DNA of 8,593 bases, from contig CAMPCT010000083.1 in assembly GCA_946647055.1 (NCBI GenBank), forward strand, positions 1 to 8,593, in the 5' to 3' direction. The stretch comes from an uncultured Atopobium sp. GTDB lineage: Bacteria > Actinomycetota > Coriobacteriia > Coriobacteriales > Atopobiaceae. The position numbers and the translations under genes are program-made. Positions 6,452 through 8,593 of the stretch are shown here, in pieces. Each line of letters opens with the position of its first letter. Positions within the stretch are counted from its first letter, which is position 1. Below the pieces are notes generated by a model that made no database searches, was not told the origin of the DNA, and saw only the letters and a list, made by a program, of their open reading frames with translations.

Positions 6452-6760
6452 ATGCGTTGGAACGACTCCGTAACCCTGCTGTCGGCCTCGGAAGCCTACC
6501 AGGACGACGAGGGCGCGTGGCACGAGGGCGAGCGCCGCGAGCGCGAGGTGTTCTGCAACCCGCGCACCATGGGGCTCGTGGCCATGACCGACGTGATAGA
6601 CGCCGGCCTGCGCGTCGACTGCCAAGTGCAGGTCCGCGCCATCGACTACGAGGGCGAGGACCAGGTGTGCTACCACGGGCGCGAGCTCGAGGTCGTCTAC
6701 GTCACCGGCAGCGGCGAGAACCGCATCCTGTCACTCGGCAGGAGGCTGGGCAATGGCTGA
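6452..6760 (+). CDS. Phage head closure (head-tail joining / stopper) protein
   Basis: This 102-residue β-rich protein sits in the slot of the stopper that seals the connector after packaging (SPP1 gp16 / HK97 gp7-type, 'phage head-tail adaptor' families). Visible pattern: a first strand with WNDSVTLLSASEAYQDDEGAWHEGE, the usual 'd.itll......d..G....' opening, then REREVFCNPRTMG and central strands. It ends with QVCYHGRELEVVYVTGSGENRILSLGRRLG, which matches the final 'i.y.G..y.V..v...g....l.l.l....' hairpin of such proteins. AGGGA at 6441-6445 is the ribosome site. The stop overlaps the start of the next gene by 8 bases (ATGGCTGA). Sequence similarity within this family is weak, so context carries much of the assignment. 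Confidence 0.8.
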   Translation: MRWNDSVTLLSASEAYQDDEGAWHEGERREREVFCNPRTMGLVAMTDVIDAGLRVDCQVQVRAIDYEGEDQVCYHGRELEVVYVTGSGENRILSLGRRLGNG

Positions 6761-7160
6761 CAGGACCGTCGATGCCGACCGCTTCGCGTCCGCGATAGAG
6801 GACATCCTGGACGGCCTGCACGTGGGCGTGCTCAAGCGCACCCCGAGGGCCATCAAGAAGGGCCTGCAGAGCGGCGCCAAGGAGTGGCGCGCCAACGCGA
6901 AGGCCATGTTCGGCGGCAGCGGCGCGTACGCGGGCTCGATACGTTCGCGCATGTCCCGCGAGGGCGGCGACAAGCCCGCGGGCGAGATAGGCAGCCCGAC
7001 GTACCCCGGTCTCCCGCACCTTCTCGAGAAGGGCCACGCCACGATCGGCGGCGGCAGGGTGCCCGGCCGCGAGCACATCGCGCCTGCGGCCGACACCGCG
7101 TTTCTCGTGACCATGGAGGAGTTCGACCGACTCATCGAGGAGGCCATCCGTGACGCCTGA
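6753..7160 (+). CDS. HK97 gp10-like tail/neck protein
   Basis: This 135-residue protein has the C-terminal block YPGLPHLLEKGHATIGGGRV-PGREHIAPA. The block is the hallmark of the HK97 gp10 family ('HLLE.GH....Gg.v...pHi.pa'), neck proteins that help join the tail to the head (SPP1 gp16.1/gp17-like position). The N-terminal part is basic and helical (LKRTPRAIKKGLQSGAKEWRANAKAM), typical of the family's opening helix. The ATG has a perfect AGGAGG at 6740-6745 inside the head closure gene. It overlaps the following gene by 11 bases. The protein looks full length. Confidence 0.9.
   Translation: MADRTVDADRFASAIEDILDGLHVGVLKRTPRAIKKGLQSGAKEWRANAKAMFGGSGAYAGSIRSRMSREGGDKPAGEIGSPTYPGLPHLLEKGHATIGGGRVPGREHIAPAADTAFLVTMEEFDRLIEEAIRDA
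7138..7143 (+). promoter_or_regulatory. Perfect Shine-Dalgarno supporting a GTG start
   Basis: AGGAGG within the end of the gp10-like gene precedes GTG 7150 by six bases, which makes the GTG a credible start for the tail completion gene even though it is not ATG. Confidence 0.7.
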
Positions 7161-7479
7161 CCAAGAGGTCTACCAGACGCTCTCCGCGTCCGGCATCCCC
7201 GGCGCGAAGGTAGCGTTCCCCGTCGGAGGGGCGCCGCCCATGCCGTTCTTCGTGTACATGCGCGAGAGCGGCGGCGAGACGTTCGCCGACGACACCAACT
7301 ACGCGACGCTCACGCGCTACCGCGTTGAGCTCTACCAGAAGGCGAACGACCCGGCCACGCGCGCCGCATTCGAGGCCGCCGTCGCAGAGATAGGGCCGTT
7401 CACCACCAACGAGGGATGGGTCCCGTCTGAGAACTGCCTCATGACGGCCTACTCGTTCACACACCATCCGCACCAGTAA
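7150..7479 (+). CDS. Probable tail completion / tail terminator protein
   Basis: This 109-residue protein lies between the gp10-like gene and the major tail gene, the usual slot for the tail terminator (lambda gpU / SPP1 gp17-like; HK97-type minor tail family). It starts at GTG. Visible pattern: an opening helix DQEVYQTLSASGIPG, then PPMPFFVYMRESGGETFADD, strands with YRVELYQKANDPATRAAFEAAV, a helix-and-loop pattern typical of these α/β proteins ('v.lY.k..d......ve..l'), and a closing strand CLMTAYSFTHH. Its stop is followed within one base by the AGGAGG-like site of the major tail gene. The role is assigned mainly from gene order and secondary-structure pattern; no catalytic motif is expected. 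Confidence 0.78.
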   Translation: MTPDQEVYQTLSASGIPGAKVAFPVGGAPPMPFFVYMRESGGETFADDTNYATLTRYRVELYQKANDPATRAAFEAAVAEIGPFTTNEGWVPSENCLMTAYSFTHHPHQ

Positions 7480-7491
7480 AGGAGGCTTGCC

Positions 7492-8593
7492 ATGGGCAAG
7501 GTCATCTACGGTCTCAAGAACGTCCACTACGCAGTGTACGACGAGAGCACCAAGAAGTACGGCGATTGGAAGTCCATTCCTGGCGCCGTGCAGCTCACCG
7601 CCGACTTCGATTCCACCCAGAACGACTTCTACGCCGACGACGTCGTGTACGCCACCATCAACGCGTCCGGCAAGGAGACCGGCTCCATCGAGTTCGCAGC
7701 CATCACCGACGAGATGTACGCCGACCTCTTCGGCTACGTCGCCGACGAGACCAGCGGCCTCACCTACGTCACCACCGACCCCTCCAAGGTCACCGTGGCC
7801 CTCGGCTACGAGGTTTCCGGCAACACCTGCGAGCAGCGCGGCGTGCGCTACAACGTCAAGATCACCGCTCCGTCCCAGGGCGCTAACACCATGAGCGACT
7901 CCACCGACCCCGCCACCGTGCGGCGTGCCGTCGATCAGTGTGCCGAGACTGGCTACGAGATGATTATCCTGAGCTTCGGTTGCGGACTGAACATGGAGGA
8001 CGTGTCTGAGGAGAACATCGCCCGCTACAGGGAACTCGTGGACTATGCCCGTTCGCGGGGCATCGAGATGGGGTGCTATTCGCTGCTGGCAAGCCGATGG
8101 ATCAGCGATGAGGTGGACGTCATCAACCCCGCCACAGGCCATCGCGGCGGCATGCGCTTCGGCAGCTCGCCTTGCCTGTGCTCCGAATGGGGCTACGACT
8201 ACTTCCGTCGGCTACAGACTTTCATGGAACGAACGGGAATGACTTGCCTGGAACACGACGGGTCTTATCCCGGCGACGTCTGCGCTTCGACCACTCATGC
8301 CCACCATCGTGGGCTGGCCGACTCGCAGTGGAAGCAGTTCCGAAAGATTTCCGACTTCTACCGCTGGCTCTCGGAGCGAGGCATGTACAGCAATGTGCCC
8401 GACTTCTTCTTCCTGAACGGCACCACGAAGGTGGGCATCGGTTATCGCGAGACGAACTGGTCGCTGCCACGCGACCGTCAGATTATCCACACACGCCAGC
8501 TCAATTTCGACTGCACCTGGGACCGCCCGCAGACATCCCTGTGGAGCTTCGTCCCCCTGGTGCAATATCATGGCGGGGGCGACGCTGCCACCC
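7492..8593 (+). CDS. Major tail protein (phi13-like), joined in frame to a glycosidase-like sequence; runs off the window
   Basis: The ATG follows GGAGG at 7481-7485. Residues 1 to about 143 are a major tail tube protein of the phi13/TP901-like family: MGKVIYGLKNVHYAVYDE, then IPGAVQLTADFDSTQNDFYADD, and the strands ATINASGKETGSIEFAAITDEMYADLFGY. The stretch RGVRYNVKITAPSQGANTMSDSTDPATV aligns in character with the family's late 'rP...g.t..dt.eP.t' segment, so the final strand and tail of a normal subunit (about 180-200 residues) seem missing. From about residue 144 the frame continues for at least 224 codons as an unrelated, Cys-, Trp- and Arg-richer protein resembling glycosidase-like proteins. 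The frame is open to the window end, so the true C-terminus is not visible. The first part is secure; whether one polypeptide really exists is doubtful (see findings). Confidence 0.8.
   Translation, partial: MGKVIYGLKNVHYAVYDESTKKYGDWKSIPGAVQLTADFDSTQNDFYADDVVYATINASGKETGSIEFAAITDEMYADLFGYVADETSGLTYVTTDPSKVTVALGYEVSGNTCEQRGVRYNVKITAPSQGANTMSDSTDPATVRRAVDQCAETGYEMIILSFGCGLNMEDVSEENIARYRELVDYARSRGIEMGCYSLLASRWISDEVDVINPATGHRGGMRFGSSPCLCSEWGYDYFRRLQTFMERTGMTCLEHDGSYPGDVCASTTHAHHRGLADSQWKQFRKISDFYRWLSERGMYSNVPDFFFLNGTTKVGIGYRETNWSLPRDRQIIHTRQLNFDCTWDRPQTSLWSFVPLVQYHGGGDAAT
7921..8593 (+). other. Foreign-looking glycosidase-like segment, partial at both ends
   Basis: This is the translated part after the tail protein. 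It carries VDQCAETGYEMIILSFGCGLNMED, then YRELVDYARSRGIEMGCYSL, FGSSPCLCSEWGYDYFRRL, TCLEHDGSYPGDVCASTTHAHH and YRETNWSLPR, ending in SFVPLVQYHGGGDAAT. From memory this pattern matches a family of Bacteroidota proteins often labelled alpha-galactosidase-like or hypothetical, with alternating strands and helices like a TIM barrel. LEHDGSYPGD is a plausible active-site strand. In those proteins, as I recall, this stretch is internal, so both ends seem missing here. Codon use differs from all upstream genes: CTG is 11 of 15 Leu codons, TAT 5 of 11 Tyr codons, and CGA, CGT and CGG are common. The enzymatic family is tentative; the foreign character is well supported. Confidence 0.65.

Noticed and set aside
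1..8593. CRISPR array, tRNA, rRNA or insertion sequence
   Set aside because: No regularly spaced repeats, cloverleaf-like sequence, transposase motif or paired terminal inverted repeats were seen.

Overview
The window is the packaging and head-to-tail-tube part of a tailed phage or prophage with an HK97-type siphovirus gene order. All genes are on the + strand and packed end to end. Third codon positions are almost always G or C (GAC, CTC, TAC, CGC), so the genome is GC-rich. The phi13-like major tail protein and the HNH/P27/TerL cassette suit a phage of a GC-rich anaerobic Actinomycetota or Bacillota host, perhaps Coriobacteriia (Collinsella/Olsenella type). That host guess comes from codon use and family resemblance only.

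Layout. Positions 1-365 have no convincing gene: a very GC-rich tract with short repeats, then an AT-richer stretch. This could be a packaging (cos) or control region. From 366 come an HNH endonuclease, the P27-type small terminase subunit and the large terminase subunit, which together cut and package DNA. After a 74-base gap come the portal, the HK97-type prohead protease, and the major capsid protein with an N-terminal delta (scaffold) domain. A 57-residue protein of unknown function follows, then the neck genes: gp6-like connector, head closure protein, HK97 gp10-like protein and tail completion protein. The last phage gene is a phi13-like major tail protein. Most neighbours overlap or lie within 12 bases, and many starts have a perfect AGGAGG, so this looks like one translationally coupled late operon.

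The main anomaly is at the right end. The major tail protein reads normally to about residue 143 (near base 7920). The same open frame then continues, without a stop to the window end, into a protein of quite different character that resembles a family of glycosidase-like (TIM-barrel, alpha-galactosidase-like) proteins I associate with Bacteroidota. Codon use changes at the same point: Leu goes from 5 of 5 CTC to 11 of 15 CTG, and Tyr from 0 of 11 TAT to 5 of 11 TAT. Both partners look truncated. The likeliest explanation is an assembly chimera or recent illegitimate joining that happens to be in frame. A genuine tail-tube protein displaying a carbohydrate-active domain would be remarkable but needs read-level proof.

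A second point of interest is a perfect internal Shine-Dalgarno and in-frame ATG in the capsid gene, at the border between the delta domain and the capsid fold. It could make a scaffold-less capsid subunit or be a relic of a scaffold-capsid gene fusion.
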